DNA of 46,924 nucleotides from Enhydrobacter aerosaccus (GTDB lineage Bacteria; Pseudomonadota; Alphaproteobacteria; Reyranellales; Reyranellaceae), in assembly GCA_903839865.1 (NCBI GenBank), contig CAIMEE010000197.1, positions 1-46,924 on the forward strand, in the 5' to 3' direction. Shown piece after piece: positions 20,657 through 28,962 of the stretch. The position numbers and the translations under genes are program-made. The notes beneath the pieces are model-generated. The model was not told where the DNA came from and did no database searches. It worked only from the letters and a program-made list of their open reading frames with translations. The stretch's first letter is position 1; every line of letters begins with the position of its first letter.

Positions 20657-21655
20657 CTAGCGGGGCTGCGCGAGGTATATCAGGAAACGCCTGAACAGGC
20701 GCAGCGTCCGGAAGCTCCCGGGATACAGGTGCTTCTCCGACAGCACGCGCAGCCAGCAGAAGAGATAGAAGCGCCAGTTGAGCCAGCGCGTCGGGCCGAT
20801 CATGTGCGTCCAGTCGGACGGCTCGAAGACGACGGACTGCACCGCGCGCGCGATCGAATATTCGAGCGGATACTTCACGTACATGTTGAGCTGGAAATCG
20901 TCCCTGCCCGGCGCGCCTTCACCGGTCGGGCCGCCGAGCGGCTTCACCGTGTACATCATGTACGGCATGAACCGCACGCTGGCGCCGAGGCCCAGCTCGC
21001 CCAGCCTGAACTTCACGAAGGATTCGGTGTTCCAGTTGTCGGGGCTCACGGCCTTCATGCGCCGGGCGAGCTCTTCGGGCTCGTCGAAGGTGGCGCGCGC
21101 CACCTCCATGAACCGGCGGAAGTGCTTGCGCGGCACCAGGGCGTGCCGGTCGGTGTAGCCGCGATAGCGCTCGCCGTCGGGCAGGTAGATATGCTCCGGC
21201 GAGAAGAGGTCGAGGCCGGGATGCATCACCGGCCAGATGAAGTCCGAGCGCGTGAGTACGAACCAGTCGTATTTGTCGTACAGCCCTTCCGCCTCGAGTC
21301 TCCGCCGCAGGAACTCGCGAAAGACGATCAGCAGGGCGCCGACGCCGGCCTGCTGCAGGGTGGGATGGCGGATGCCGCCGAACCACTGGTCGGGCAGGTC
21401 GAGCAGGGCGTAGACGTTCTTGCCCGGCGCGAGTTCCTTGTAGGAGTCGGCCCAATCCGCGGGGTCCTTGTATTTCCAGACGTATCTGGCGTGGTCGTAA
21501 AAGGGATTGGGCGTTTCGCGCGGATTGTCGCCCACGCACAGGGCGAGATCGGCATTCAGCCGGTCCATCAGGTTCTTCTTGAACAGCGTGAAGGTGAGTT
21601 CATGGGCGCGGGTTTCGCCCAGCACCACGATCAAGGTTCTTCTCGCCGCCGCCAT
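20657..21655 (-). CDS. Uncharacterised protein, possibly glycosyltransferase-related
   Basis: Protein of 332 residues that I do not recognise as a named family. It begins with a beta-strand-like segment (RRTLIVVLGETRAHELTF). Later come LADLALC-like and GVGALLIVFREFLRR segments, DWFVLTRSDFIWPV near residue 135, and a basic, aromatic C-terminus (LNWRFYLFCWLRVLSEKH). The pattern of a strand ending in TRSDF, with abundant Tyr/Trp/Asp, is reminiscent of enzymes that act on sugars, and the co-directional glycosyltransferase supports a surface-glycan role. That is context inference only. No signal peptide or full transmembrane helix is evident. Confidence 0.75.
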   Translation of the reverse strand: MAAARRTLIVVLGETRAHELTFTLFKKNLMDRLNADLALCVGDNPRETPNPFYDHARYVWKYKDPADWADSYKELAPGKNVYALLDLPDQWFGGIRHPTLQQAGVGALLIVFREFLRRRLEAEGLYDKYDWFVLTRSDFIWPVMHPGLDLFSPEHIYLPDGERYRGYTDRHALVPRKHFRRFMEVARATFDEPEELARRMKAVSPDNWNTESFVKFRLGELGLGASVRFMPYMMYTVKPLGGPTGEGAPGRDDFQLNMYVKYPLEYSIARAVQSVVFEPSDWTHMIGPTRWLNWRFYLFCWLRVLSEKHLYPGSFRTLRLFRRFLIYLAQPR

Positions 21656-21703
21656 GGCCTAACTTGGCACAGAACGCTCCCATAGCGTAGAACCCCTGTC
21701 CGC

Positions 21704-22522
21704 ATGCGCATCGCCTTCCTTCCGCTTGTTTGTGCCCTCCTTCCGTGCGCAATCGGTCTCGCGGCGAGCGCGCCTGCCGTTGCCGCGCCCCCGAGCGTGT
21801 CTCTGGAGGATCTGACCTGGACCGAGGTCCGCGATGCGGTGAAGGCCGGGACGACCACCATCATCCTCCCGGTGGGCGGCACCGAGCAGAACGGCCCCCA
21901 GATGGCGCTCGGCAAGCACAATACGCGCGCGCGAGTCCTGGCCGGCCGGATCGCCACGACGCTGGGCGATACGCTCGTGGCGCCGGTCGTGGCCTATGTT
22001 CCGGAGGGCAGCGTCTCGCCGCCCAGTGGCCACATGCGCTATCCCGGCACGATCTCGATTCCCGACTCTGCCTTCAAGGGCCTGCTGGAAGGCGCGGCGC
22101 GCAGCCTCAAGCAAGGCGGGTTTCTCCATGTCGTGCTGATCGGCGATCACGGCGGCTACCAGAACGAGCTGAAGGACGTGGCGGCGGCGCTCAATCGCGA
22201 ATGGGCCGGCACCACCGCGCGCGCGCATTTCATCGACACCTATTACAAGGTGACGCAGACCGCCTACGTGCAGGCCCTGCGCGCCAAAGGCCTCAGCGAC
22301 GCCGCAATCGGCAGTCATGCTGGCGCCGCCGACACGTCACTCCAGATGGCGATCGATCCTTCCATGGTGCGTCCCGACAAACTCGATTCGGCCAGTGGCA
22401 GCGCCACGGGCATTGCCGGTGATCCGCGGGCCTCTTCAGCGGCGCTGGGGAAACTCGGCGTCGACCAGATCGTTGCCCAGACCGTGGCCGCCATTCGCAA
22501 GGCGCGGCAGGAGCACCCGTAA
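21704..22522 (+). CDS. Exported creatininase-family protein
   Basis: Protein of 272 residues with a signal peptide (MRIAFLPLVCALLPCAIGLAASAPAVAA), so probably periplasmic, unlike classical cytosolic creatininases. The family core is visible: PVGGTEQNGPQMALGKHN near residue 63, the middle segment SGHMRYPGTISIP, and GDHGGYQNEL near 148. Compared with the textbook metal site (E-x-H...D...H...E), the first His is Asn and the Asp is His, while the Glu and the later His remain. The protein is therefore probably a metal-dependent amidohydrolase with a variant site, substrate unknown. It is followed after 4 bases by a secreted beta-propeller gene. Confidence 0.85.
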   Translation: MRIAFLPLVCALLPCAIGLAASAPAVAAPPSVSLEDLTWTEVRDAVKAGTTTIILPVGGTEQNGPQMALGKHNTRARVLAGRIATTLGDTLVAPVVAYVPEGSVSPPSGHMRYPGTISIPDSAFKGLLEGAARSLKQGGFLHVVLIGDHGGYQNELKDVAAALNREWAGTTARAHFIDTYYKVTQTAYVQALRAKGLSDAAIGSHAGAADTSLQMAIDPSMVRPDKLDSASGSATGIAGDPRASSAALGKLGVDQIVAQTVAAIRKARQEHP

Positions 22523-22526
22523 GAAG

Positions 22527-23798
22527 ATGATTCGCGTTCGTTCATTCCTCGGCACTGCCGTCGTGGCGATGATCCTCGGCGCCATCGGCCAATGCGGTGC
22601 CCAGACGGGCACGCCCGAACCGGTCGTCACCGCGCCCGGCATGCCGCCGGTGAGCGACCCGAACAATCTCTACAGCGAGACCGGCTCCGATCGCGTCAGC
22701 CCGGCGCTGAAGAACGACCTGCCGAGGGTCTACGTGCCCAACCGGCGCAGCAACACGGTGTCGGTGATCGATCCCGCCACCCTGCAGGTGATCGACACCT
22801 TCAGGGTCGGCCGCAATCCGCAGCACGTCGTGCCGTCGTGGGACCTGCGCACACTGTGGGTCGCCAACAATGCCGAGGGTCGCACCGATGGCAGCCTGAC
22901 GCCGATCGATCCGCTGACCGGGAAGCCCGGGCAGGCGATCCCCGTCGACGATCCCTACAATGTCTATTTTACGCCCTCGGGCAAGCACGCGATCATCGTC
23001 GCCGAAGAGCTGAAGCGGCTCGACTTCCGCGATCCGCAGACCATGAAGCTCGACTACTCCATTGCGGTGCCCAAGTGCGGCGGCATCAATCACGCCGACT
23101 TCTCGATCGACGGCAGTTTCGCGCTCTTCACCTGCGAGTTCGACGGGGCCGTGACCAAGATCGACCTGGTCAATCGCGCGGTGATCGGCACTCTGATGCT
23201 GACGCCGTTCTACCAGGACCCGGCCGTCGTCGCGCAGCTCGCGACCTTCGAGAAGAAGCCGGTGCCGGTGCTGCGATCGCAGAATCTCGGAACGACGGTG
23301 TTCGCCACGCGCGGCATGCCGCAGGACATCCGCATCTCGCCCGACGGCAAGACCTTCTTCGTGGCCGACATGATGGCCAACGGCGTGCACGTGGTCGACG
23401 GCGGTTCGTTTCGCCAGACCGGCTTCATCTGGACCGGGCCCGGCGCGCACGGCCTCTATCCCAGCCGCGACGGCAAGCTTCTCTATGTCGCCAACCGCGG
23501 CACCAGCCGCATGATGGACCGCCCCGGACGCCCCGGCTCGGTCTCGGTGATCGACTTCGCCACGCGCAAGGTTCTCAAGACCTGGCCGATCCCCGAGGGC
23601 GGCAGCCCGGACATGGGCAACGTCAGCGCGGACGGCAAATACCTCTGGCTGTCGGGCCGCTTCGACGACGTCGTCTATCGCATCGACACGACGACGGGCG
23701 GCGTCGACAAGATCAAGGTCGGCGGCGAGCCGCACGGCCTCACCGTATGGCCGCAGCCCGGCCGCTACTCGCTCGGCCACACCGGTAATTTGCGCTGA
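22527..23798 (+). CDS. Exported YVTN/YncE-like beta-propeller protein
   Basis: Protein of 423 residues with a signal peptide (MIRVRSFLGTAVVAMILGAIGQCGAQ). It contains repeated blade motifs of the 40-residue YVTN type: PRVYVPNRRSNTVSVIDPAT near residue 66, LLYVANRGTSRMM near 325, GSVSVIDFATRKV near 345 and YLWLSGRFDDVVYRID near 380. Such propellers are non-enzymatic binding scaffolds or periplasmic sensors/lactonase-like proteins. Start ATG 22527 lies 4 bases after the upstream stop and is set by the signal peptide. Co-transcription with the exported creatininase-like gene suggests a shared periplasmic function. Confidence 0.87.
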   Translation: MIRVRSFLGTAVVAMILGAIGQCGAQTGTPEPVVTAPGMPPVSDPNNLYSETGSDRVSPALKNDLPRVYVPNRRSNTVSVIDPATLQVIDTFRVGRNPQHVVPSWDLRTLWVANNAEGRTDGSLTPIDPLTGKPGQAIPVDDPYNVYFTPSGKHAIIVAEELKRLDFRDPQTMKLDYSIAVPKCGGINHADFSIDGSFALFTCEFDGAVTKIDLVNRAVIGTLMLTPFYQDPAVVAQLATFEKKPVPVLRSQNLGTTVFATRGMPQDIRISPDGKTFFVADMMANGVHVVDGGSFRQTGFIWTGPGAHGLYPSRDGKLLYVANRGTSRMMDRPGRPGSVSVIDFATRKVLKTWPIPEGGSPDMGNVSADGKYLWLSGRFDDVVYRIDTTTGGVDKIKVGGEPHGLTVWPQPGRYSLGHTGNLR

Positions 23799-23816
23799 TC
23801 CCGCACCAGGGATCGA

Positions 23817-24839
23817 TCAAGCGCGTAGCAGGTAGGCAAGCCACTCCGCGAGTTTGGTTCCGACCGGCGGTGCGAGCGGGCCTCCGTATCCCGGATCGAC
23901 CGGACTCGAAACCGCCTTGAGATTGTGGCTGACCGCCGGCGCGACCAGCGCCTCACCCGGCGCCGCCCGCTTTGCCAGCGCGTCGAGCAGCGGTTGGATG
24001 TCGGCGAACGGTACGATCTGCGCGTCGGCGCCGCCGTGGATCAGGAGACAGGCGCTGTCCGTGCCGACGAGCGCTGCCGCGGGATCGAACGCGAGCGCCG
24101 ACTTCAGGAACGGCCCGGCATGGGGCGGAAAGACGAGTTGCAGCTCGGGCGAGATATCGGGTGGCACGCGACCGGTGTCGAGGATCGACGACATGATGCG
24201 GTCGGCCGCCGCAACGAAGGGAGGGGCGTTGCGCGCGATCTGGTCGTGGACGATGTCGCGCAGCGGGCGGCCCGGTGTCGAGGCGAGCACCAGCCCGGGC
24301 GGCCGGCGCGTGCCCATCGCATTGGTCGCCGCGAGCGCCAGCAGGCCGCCCTCGCTGTGCCCGAGGAAGGCCGTGGCATAGGGCTTGATCTCGTTGTGCC
24401 GCAGCAACTCGTCGTATGCGGCCACTGCGTCGGCCACGAAGTGCTCCCACAGGAAGAAGCGCTCTTCATCCCTGAGGCCGCTGAGCGGGCGTGCCGTCGA
24501 TTGACCGATGCCGCGCTTGTCGTAACGCAAGGTGGCGATGCCTGCCGCGGCCAGCCGCTCGGCGATCAGGCGCAGCAGGTCGACCTTCACTGGGACCAGC
24601 GGATTGTTGCCGTCGCGATCGGTCGGCCCGCTGCCGGCGATCAGCACGACACCGGGCACGGGCTGGATCTCGCTGCGCAGCGGCAGCACCAGGGTGCCCG
24701 CCAGGGTCGCGCCGTCGGCGCCTGGAAACCGCAGCGCGCGCTGTTTCATCCCCGACGCATACCAGCCCGGAACCTGTGCGGGGGCCGCCGTCGCGATCAG
24801 CACGCCGCTGCCGCCGAGCAGCGCCCGCCGCCGGATCAC
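23817..24839 (-). CDS. Exported alpha/beta hydrolase (serine esterase type)
   Basis: Protein of 340 residues that starts [22 protein letters not shown], a signal peptide with a twin-Arg-like onset. Hydrolase motifs are the oxyanion-type GSGPTDRDGN near residue 70, DKRGIGQS near 106, the nucleophile elbow LGHSEGG near 160, a late Asp region (LLIHGGADAQIVPF) and the putative catalytic His in VSHNLK. The GSGPTDRDGN plus GHSEGG combination is common in secreted dienelactone-hydrolase-like enzymes of unknown substrate. The ATG overlaps the HIT gene stop by 4 bases, so it is the tail gene of the his-containing run. Confidence 0.87.
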   Translation of the reverse strand: MIRRRALLGGSGVLIATAAPAQVPGWYASGMKQRALRFPGADGATLAGTLVLPLRSEIQPVPGVVLIAGSGPTDRDGNNPLVPVKVDLLRLIAERLAAAGIATLRYDKRGIGQSTARPLSGLRDEERFFLWEHFVADAVAAYDELLRHNEIKPYATAFLGHSEGGLLALAATNAMGTRRPPGLVLASTPGRPLRDIVHDQIARNAPPFVAAADRIMSSILDTGRVPPDISPELQLVFPPHAGPFLKSALAFDPAAALVGTDSACLLIHGGADAQIVPFADIQPLLDALAKRAAPGEALVAPAVSHNLKAVSSPVDPGYGGPLAPPVGTKLAEWLAYLLRA

Positions 24840-25177
24840 GGCCGTGGACCGCTCATGACGTGAACGTGGAAATGAAAGACGACCTGGCCGCCGGCTGGCC
24901 CGACATGAGAGGCGATGCGGAAGCCCTCGGAGACGCCGAGCTGGCGCGCGACGGTGTCGACGGCGCGCCAGAAGCCGGCCTGCGCTTCGGCGGACGCGGT
25001 CCCGGTGAAATCGACGAACGAGACATACTCGCCCTTCGGGATCACCAGCACATGGACGGCGGCCTTCGGGTAGATGTCATGGAAGGCGAACGCGTGGTCG
25101 TCTTCGTAGACCTTCCGGCACGGCGCCTCGCCGCGCAGGATCTTGGCAAAGATATTGTTGCGGTCGTAGACGCTCAC
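24836..25177 (-). CDS. HIT-family nucleotide hydrolase (HinT-like)
   Basis: Small protein of 113 residues. It begins with GTG ([20 protein letters not shown]), the usual HinT opening, and the GTG overlaps the hisE stop as GTGA. The histidine triad is HFHVHVMSG near the C-terminus, preceded by [11 protein letters not shown]. Family members hydrolyse AMP-lysine and other purine phosphoramidates. A longer frame beginning upstream inside hisE has no family match and was rejected. Its place right after hisE is common in alphaproteobacteria. Confidence 0.9.
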   Translation of the reverse strand: MSVYDRNNIFAKILRGEAPCRKVYEDDHAFAFHDIYPKAAVHVLVIPKGEYVSFVDFTGTASAEAQAGFWRAVDTVARQLGVSEGFRIASHVGPAGGQVVFHFHVHVMSGPRP

Positions 25178-25557
25178 TGGTGCTTGCGCGCGGCCTTTTC
25201 GGCGATGCCGGACAGGCCCTCGCGGCGTGCGAGCTCGTTCCAGACGGCCTGTGGTCTGACGTTCACGGCGGCCCACAAAGTGAGCAGGTGATAGAGCATG
25301 TCGGCGCTCTCGGCCACGAGCTTGGGCTTGTCGCCGCGGATGCCCTCGATCAACGCCTCGACGGCTTCCTCGCCCAGCTTCTTGGCGATCTGCTGGCGGC
25401 CGCGGCTGAACAGGCGGGCGGTGTAGGACGTCTCCGGATCGGCGCCCTTGCGGCTGTTGATGACGACATAGAGCCGGTCCAGCACGTGCTCGAACACGAC
25501 ACTGTCATCGCGCTGTCTCTTCAGCGACTTCTTCTTTGCTTTTTTCTTCTTGGCCAT
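25174..25557 (-). CDS. hisE: Phosphoribosyl-ATP pyrophosphatase
   Basis: Second step of histidine synthesis: PR-ATP to PR-AMP plus pyrophosphate, in the cytoplasm. The protein has 127 residues. The MazG-like all-helical core runs from [26 protein letters not shown] through [14 protein letters not shown] and [15 protein letters not shown], with the Glu/Asp metal ligands in EEAVE and ESAD. The N-terminus is an unusual Lys-rich tail ([10 protein letters not shown]) in front of the family start; a GTG at 25497 (VFEHVLDRL) would give a more standard length. It sits 59 bases after hisF. Confidence 0.93.
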   Translation of the reverse strand: MAKKKKAKKKSLKRQRDDSVVFEHVLDRLYVVINSRKGADPETSYTARLFSRGRQQIAKKLGEEAVEALIEGIRGDKPKLVAESADMLYHLLTLWAAVNVRPQAVWNELARREGLSGIAEKAARKHQ

Positions 25558-25576
25558 GGCGAGGGGAACTCTACTA

Positions 25577-25595
25577 ACGCCTCTTCAGGGGGCGT
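25577..25595 (-). other. Short stem-loop between hisF and hisE
   Basis: ACGCCTC and GGGGCGT flank the loop TTCAG in the 59-base gap between hisF and hisE. The stem has one G-U pair and no following T-run. It may tune readthrough or mRNA processing inside the his run, but is weak. Confidence 0.25.
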
Positions 25596-25616
25596 ATCTG
25601 CGATCTTACCGCAAAA

Positions 25617-26390
25617 TCAAGCGGCGCGCGAGATCGATCGTACGGGCACGCCGGCGCGCGCGAGATGTTCCTTGGCCTGGGCGATGGTGAAGGTGCCGAA
25701 GTGGAAGATCGACGCGGCCAGCACGGCAGAGGCGCCGCCCTTGATCACGCCGTCGACCAGGTCGTCGAGGGAGCCCACGCCGCCCGAGGCGATCACCGGC
25801 ACCGGCACGGCATCCGATACCGCCCGGGTGAGCGCGAGATCGAAGCCCGACTTGGTGCCGTCGCGGTCCATCGAGGTCAGCAGGATCTCGCCCGCGCCCG
25901 AGCCGGTCATGCGCCGGGCCCAGTCGATCGCGTCGAGGCCGGTGCCGTTGCGGCCGCCATGGGTGAAGACCTCCCACTTGCCGGGTGCGGTCTGGCGGCA
26001 GTCGATCGACACCACGATGCACTGGTCGCCGTACTTCTGCGCGGCCTCGCGCACGAACTCCGGCCGGGTCACGGCGGCAGAGTTGATCGAGACCTTGTCG
26101 GCGCCGGCCAGCAGGAGCTTGCGGATGTCCTCGACGGTGCGCACGCCGCCGCCCACCGTGAGCGGCATGAAGCACTGCTCGGCGGTGCGGCGCACGACAT
26201 CGAAGATGGTGTCGCGGTTCTCGTGGCTTGCCGTGATGTCGAGGAACGTGAGTTCGTCGGCGCCGGCGGCGTCGTAGGCACGCGCCTGCTCGACCGGATC
26301 GCCGGCATCGACCAGGTCGACGAACTGCACGCCCTTGACCGAGCGGCCGTCCTTCACGTCGAGGCAGGGGATGATGCGGACCTTGAGCAT
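25617..26390 (-). CDS. hisF: Imidazole glycerol phosphate synthase, cyclase subunit
   Basis: TIM-barrel subunit of 257 residues that joins ammonia from HisH to PRFAR, giving ImGP and AICAR. The start [15 protein letters not shown] holds catalytic Asp11. [30 protein letters not shown] (second catalytic Asp near 130) and [13 protein letters not shown] are the phosphate-binding and barrel motifs, all intact. ATG 26390 is chosen by family start; the frame is open further upstream through hisA. It follows hisA by 8 bases. The partner hisH is not in the window. Confidence 0.96.
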   Translation of the reverse strand: MLKVRIIPCLDVKDGRSVKGVQFVDLVDAGDPVEQARAYDAAGADELTFLDITASHENRDTIFDVVRRTAEQCFMPLTVGGGVRTVEDIRKLLLAGADKVSINSAAVTRPEFVREAAQKYGDQCIVVSIDCRQTAPGKWEVFTHGGRNGTGLDAIDWARRMTGSGAGEILLTSMDRDGTKSGFDLALTRAVSDAVPVPVIASGGVGSLDDLVDGVIKGGASAVLAASIFHFGTFTIAQAKEHLARAGVPVRSISRAA

Positions 26391-26398
26391 GGCCGCCG

Positions 26399-27127
26399 TC
26401 ACTCGCCTTTGAGGACGCGGATCGCGTCCGGCACGGTGATGCGGCCGTCGTAGAGCGCACGGCCGGCGATCGCGCCGATGATGCCGTATTGCTCGGTGGG
26501 CCTGAGCTCGCGCAGGTCGTCGAGCGAGCTCACGCCGCCCGAGGCGATGACCGGCGTCGTGAGATGCTGCGCGAGCGTCACGGTGGCGTCGATGTTGACG
26601 CCGCCCATCGCGCCGTCGCGATCGATGTCGGTGTAAATGATGGCGGCCACGCCCGCGTCTTCGAAGCGCAGCGCCAGGTCGAGCGCGCGCACCGTGCTCT
26701 GCTTGGTCCAGCCGTCGACGGCGACCACGCCCTCGCGCGCGTCGATGCCGACCGCGACCTGGCCCGGCCACTGCTTGCACGCGGCCTTCACCAGGCCGGG
26801 CTCCTTGACCGCGACAGTGCCCAGGATGACGCGCTTCACGCCCGCCTCGAACCACGCCGCGATGCTCTCGATGGTGCGGATGCCGCCGCCCAGCTGCGTC
26901 GGCACGTCGATTTCCTTCAGGATGCTCTGCACGGCCGCGCGATTGACCGGATGGCCTTCGACCGCGCCGTTGAGATCGACCAGGTGCAGCCACTCGCAGC
27001 CGGCCAGGGCGAAAGCCTTGGCCTGCGCCGCCGGGCTGTCGTTGAAAACCGTGGCGCGCGCCATGTCGCCGCGCAGCAGGCGCACGCATTTTCCGTCTTT
27101 GAGGTCGATGGCGGGGAACAGGATCAT
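26399..27127 (-). CDS. hisA: ProFAR isomerase (HisA)
   Basis: TIM-barrel enzyme of 242 residues that isomerises ProFAR to PRFAR in histidine synthesis. [17 protein letters not shown] holds catalytic Asp8, AVGIDAREG the second catalytic Asp, [12 protein letters not shown] and [13 protein letters not shown] the phosphate-binding loops, and [12 protein letters not shown] the HisA-specific segment. It is the first his gene of this minus-strand run (hisA-hisF-hisE) and lies 65 bases after a small unknown gene. Confidence 0.96.
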   Translation of the reverse strand: MILFPAIDLKDGKCVRLLRGDMARATVFNDSPAAQAKAFALAGCEWLHLVDLNGAVEGHPVNRAAVQSILKEIDVPTQLGGGIRTIESIAAWFEAGVKRVILGTVAVKEPGLVKAACKQWPGQVAVGIDAREGVVAVDGWTKQSTVRALDLALRFEDAGVAAIIYTDIDRDGAMGGVNIDATVTLAQHLTTPVIASGGVSSLDDLRELRPTEQYGIIGAIAGRALYDGRITVPDAIRVLKGE

Positions 27128-27157
27128 GGCGGCGCGGATTTAGCGCTTTGCGCCGAT

Positions 27158-27186
27158 CCTGTCATCCCGGGGCCTGTCATCCCGGG
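27158..27186. repeat. Tandem copy of a 14-base motif upstream of hisA
   Basis: CCTGTCATCCCGGG occurs at 27158-27171 and again at 27173-27186, one base apart. CCCGGG is itself palindromic. The pair sits in the gap just upstream of hisA. TGTCATCCCGG-type sequences are often pieces of REP-like elements, but could also be paired protein-binding sites for the his genes. Confidence 0.5.
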
Positions 27187-27192
27187 CAACAG

Positions 27193-27450
27193 CTAGCGGG
27201 TCGGAACCTGGACCTCGAGCTCGGCGCCGCGCTTCTTGACGGTCCGTTCGATGCCCGGCCGGTCGAGCCGGGTCTTGTCGTCGCCTTCCAGCAGCCAGGC
27301 GACGCCGCCGGCGCGGGAGACCTGGTTGGCCCGGCGCAGCGCATCGTCGAGGACTTCGTAGACGGCGGGAATGAGGCGGTGCTTGGCCGCCTTGAATTCC
27401 TTCTCGGTGGTGCAGACGTAGCCCACGGTCCACCAGAGCTTGTAGGTCAT
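27193..27450 (-). CDS. Small conserved-looking protein of unknown function
   Basis: Protein of 85 residues that I do not recognise. It reads MTYKLWWTVGYVCTTEKEF, then a charged middle with AKHRLIPAVYEVLDDALRRANQ, and ends GAELEVQVPTR. There is no signal peptide or membrane segment. A good ribosome site (AGGAAGGG) lies about 7 bases before the ATG, and codon use matches the neighbours, so it is probably translated. It precedes hisA by 65 bases on the same strand, but the repeat in the gap may separate the units. Confidence 0.7.
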   Translation of the reverse strand: MTYKLWWTVGYVCTTEKEFKAAKHRLIPAVYEVLDDALRRANQVSRAGGVAWLLEGDDKTRLDRPGIERTVKKRGAELEVQVPTR

Positions 27451-27498
27451 GTGAAGTTCCCTTCCTGCGACCCACTGCGGACCGGGCCCTGTTCTATC

Positions 27499-28500
27499 CT
27501 ATGTATCGTTCAAGTGACAGGCGGCGATATGGCCGCTGCCGACGTCCTTCAGGGCCGGCCGCTCGACCTTGCAGCGCTCGAAGGCATGTGGGCAGCGCGG
27601 ATGAAAAGCGCAACCCGGCGGCGGGTCGAGCGGCGAGGGCAGCTCCCCCGCGATCGGCTTGTAGGTGCGGCGCGCCGCATCGAGCGTCGGCACCTCGGCC
27701 AGCAGCGCCTGCGTGTAGGGATGGTTCGGATGGGCGAACAGCTCCTCGGCGGGCGCGACCTCGACGAGGCGGCCGAGATACATGATGGCCACGCGGTCGG
27801 AGAGATGCTCGACCACCGCGAGATTGTGGCTGATGAAAAGATACGTAAGGCCGAGCCGCTGGCGCAGCTCCATGAAGAGGTTCAGCACCTGCGCCTGGAT
27901 CGAGACGTCGAGGGCCGCGACCGCCTCGTCGCATACGATGAACGACGGCTTCACCGCCAAAGCGCGCGCGATGCCGATGCGCTGGCGCTGGCCGCCGGAG
28001 AACTGGTGCGGATAGCGCGTCGCATACGCGCCATCCAGCCCCACCTGATCGAGCATTTGGGCCACGTACGTGCCCTGCGTGCCGCGCTCGATCAGCCCGT
28101 GCACCCGCGGCGCCTCGCCCACGATCTCCGACACGCGCAGGCGCGGATTGAGCGAGGCATACGGGTCCTGGAAGATCATCTGCACGGCGAGTTGCCAGGC
28201 CTTGCGCTCGCTGCCGTTCATCGCGGCCACATCCTTGCCGCGCCATTCCATCGTGCCCGCGCTCTGCGGCTGGATGCCGGCCACGATACGGCCGAGCGTA
28301 CTCTTGCCGCAGCCCGACTCGCCCACCAGCCCCACGACCTCGCCCTCGCGGATGTCGAGGTCGACGTCGGACACCGCCTGCACGACGGTCTCGCGCACCT
28401 TCGCGCCCATCGCGTTGGCGATCTTGCCCGCAAGATCGACCTTCTGCGTGAAGCGCTTGGTGATGCCGCGTAGCGACAGGATGGAGCCGCCCGCCGTCAT
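27499..28500 (-). CDS. ABC transporter ATP-binding protein, DppF/OppF type
   Basis: ATPase of 333 residues of the second peptide-type importer. Walker A is GESGCGKSTLGRI near residue 76, the Q-loop FQDPYASLNPR, signature FSGGQRQRIGIA, Walker B FIVCDEAVAALD and switch His ISHNLA. The Walker B strand reads DEA where DEP is usual, a mild deviation. The C-terminal cysteine extension (PPGCAFHPRCPHAFERC) is complete. ATG 28500 overlaps the stop of the NTF2-like gene; a start 12 codons upstream lies inside that gene and is unlikely. Confidence 0.93.
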   Translation of the reverse strand: MTAGGSILSLRGITKRFTQKVDLAGKIANAMGAKVRETVVQAVSDVDLDIREGEVVGLVGESGCGKSTLGRIVAGIQPQSAGTMEWRGKDVAAMNGSERKAWQLAVQMIFQDPYASLNPRLRVSEIVGEAPRVHGLIERGTQGTYVAQMLDQVGLDGAYATRYPHQFSGGQRQRIGIARALAVKPSFIVCDEAVAALDVSIQAQVLNLFMELRQRLGLTYLFISHNLAVVEHLSDRVAIMYLGRLVEVAPAEELFAHPNHPYTQALLAEVPTLDAARRTYKPIAGELPSPLDPPPGCAFHPRCPHAFERCKVERPALKDVGSGHIAACHLNDT

Positions 28501-28946
28501 TTGATCGGCGTCTCTTGGTACAACGTGCTCCACCACTTGTTGTCGCGCCGCACGTAGAGGCTCGACGAGATCACCTTCGCCGTCTCGGGCGCGCCGCCCT
28601 TGAAGGTGCTGGCGTAGGTCACGCGATAGAGCAGGGTCGCCACGTCCGGGCTGATCATGCGCACGGCGTAGGTCGGCTCGATGGTGAGGCTGATGAGCTT
28701 GAAGTCCTGCATCATCGCCAGCATCTCGCGCTTGTTGTAGCGCTTGCCGTCCTCGAAGATCAGAAGGGCGTCGTCGGCCAGGAAGGCACGCATGCCGGCG
28801 GCATTATTGTCGCGCATGAAATCCCAGCTGCCCTTTTCGAGCGCCATCAGCTCGTCGCGCAGCTTCGCCGTGTCCTGTGCTTCGGCGCTTCCGGACAGGG
28901 CCGTGAACGCGGCACCGGCAATCATCATCGAACGTCTATCGATCAT
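28497..28946 (-). CDS. Exported NTF2-like (SnoaL/DUF4440-type) protein
   Basis: Protein of 149 residues with signal peptide MIDRRSMMIAGAAFTALSGSAEAQ. The remainder fits the cone-shaped NTF2-like fold: a first helix with LRDELMALEKGSWDFMRDNN, FLADDALLIFEDGKRYNKREML, then strands ending VRRDNKWWSTLYQETPI. Such proteins are small-ligand binders, isomerases or immunity-type proteins; no catalytic residues can be named here. An excellent GGGAGGA precedes ATG 28946. It sits between the two ATPase genes of the transporter, with ATGA coupling to the downstream one, which is unusual for a dpp-type operon. Confidence 0.82.
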   Translation of the reverse strand: MIDRRSMMIAGAAFTALSGSAEAQDTAKLRDELMALEKGSWDFMRDNNAAGMRAFLADDALLIFEDGKRYNKREMLAMMQDFKLISLTIEPTYAVRMISPDVATLLYRVTYASTFKGGAPETAKVISSSLYVRRDNKWWSTLYQETPIK

Positions 28947-28962
28947 TTGTTCCTCCCCTTCG

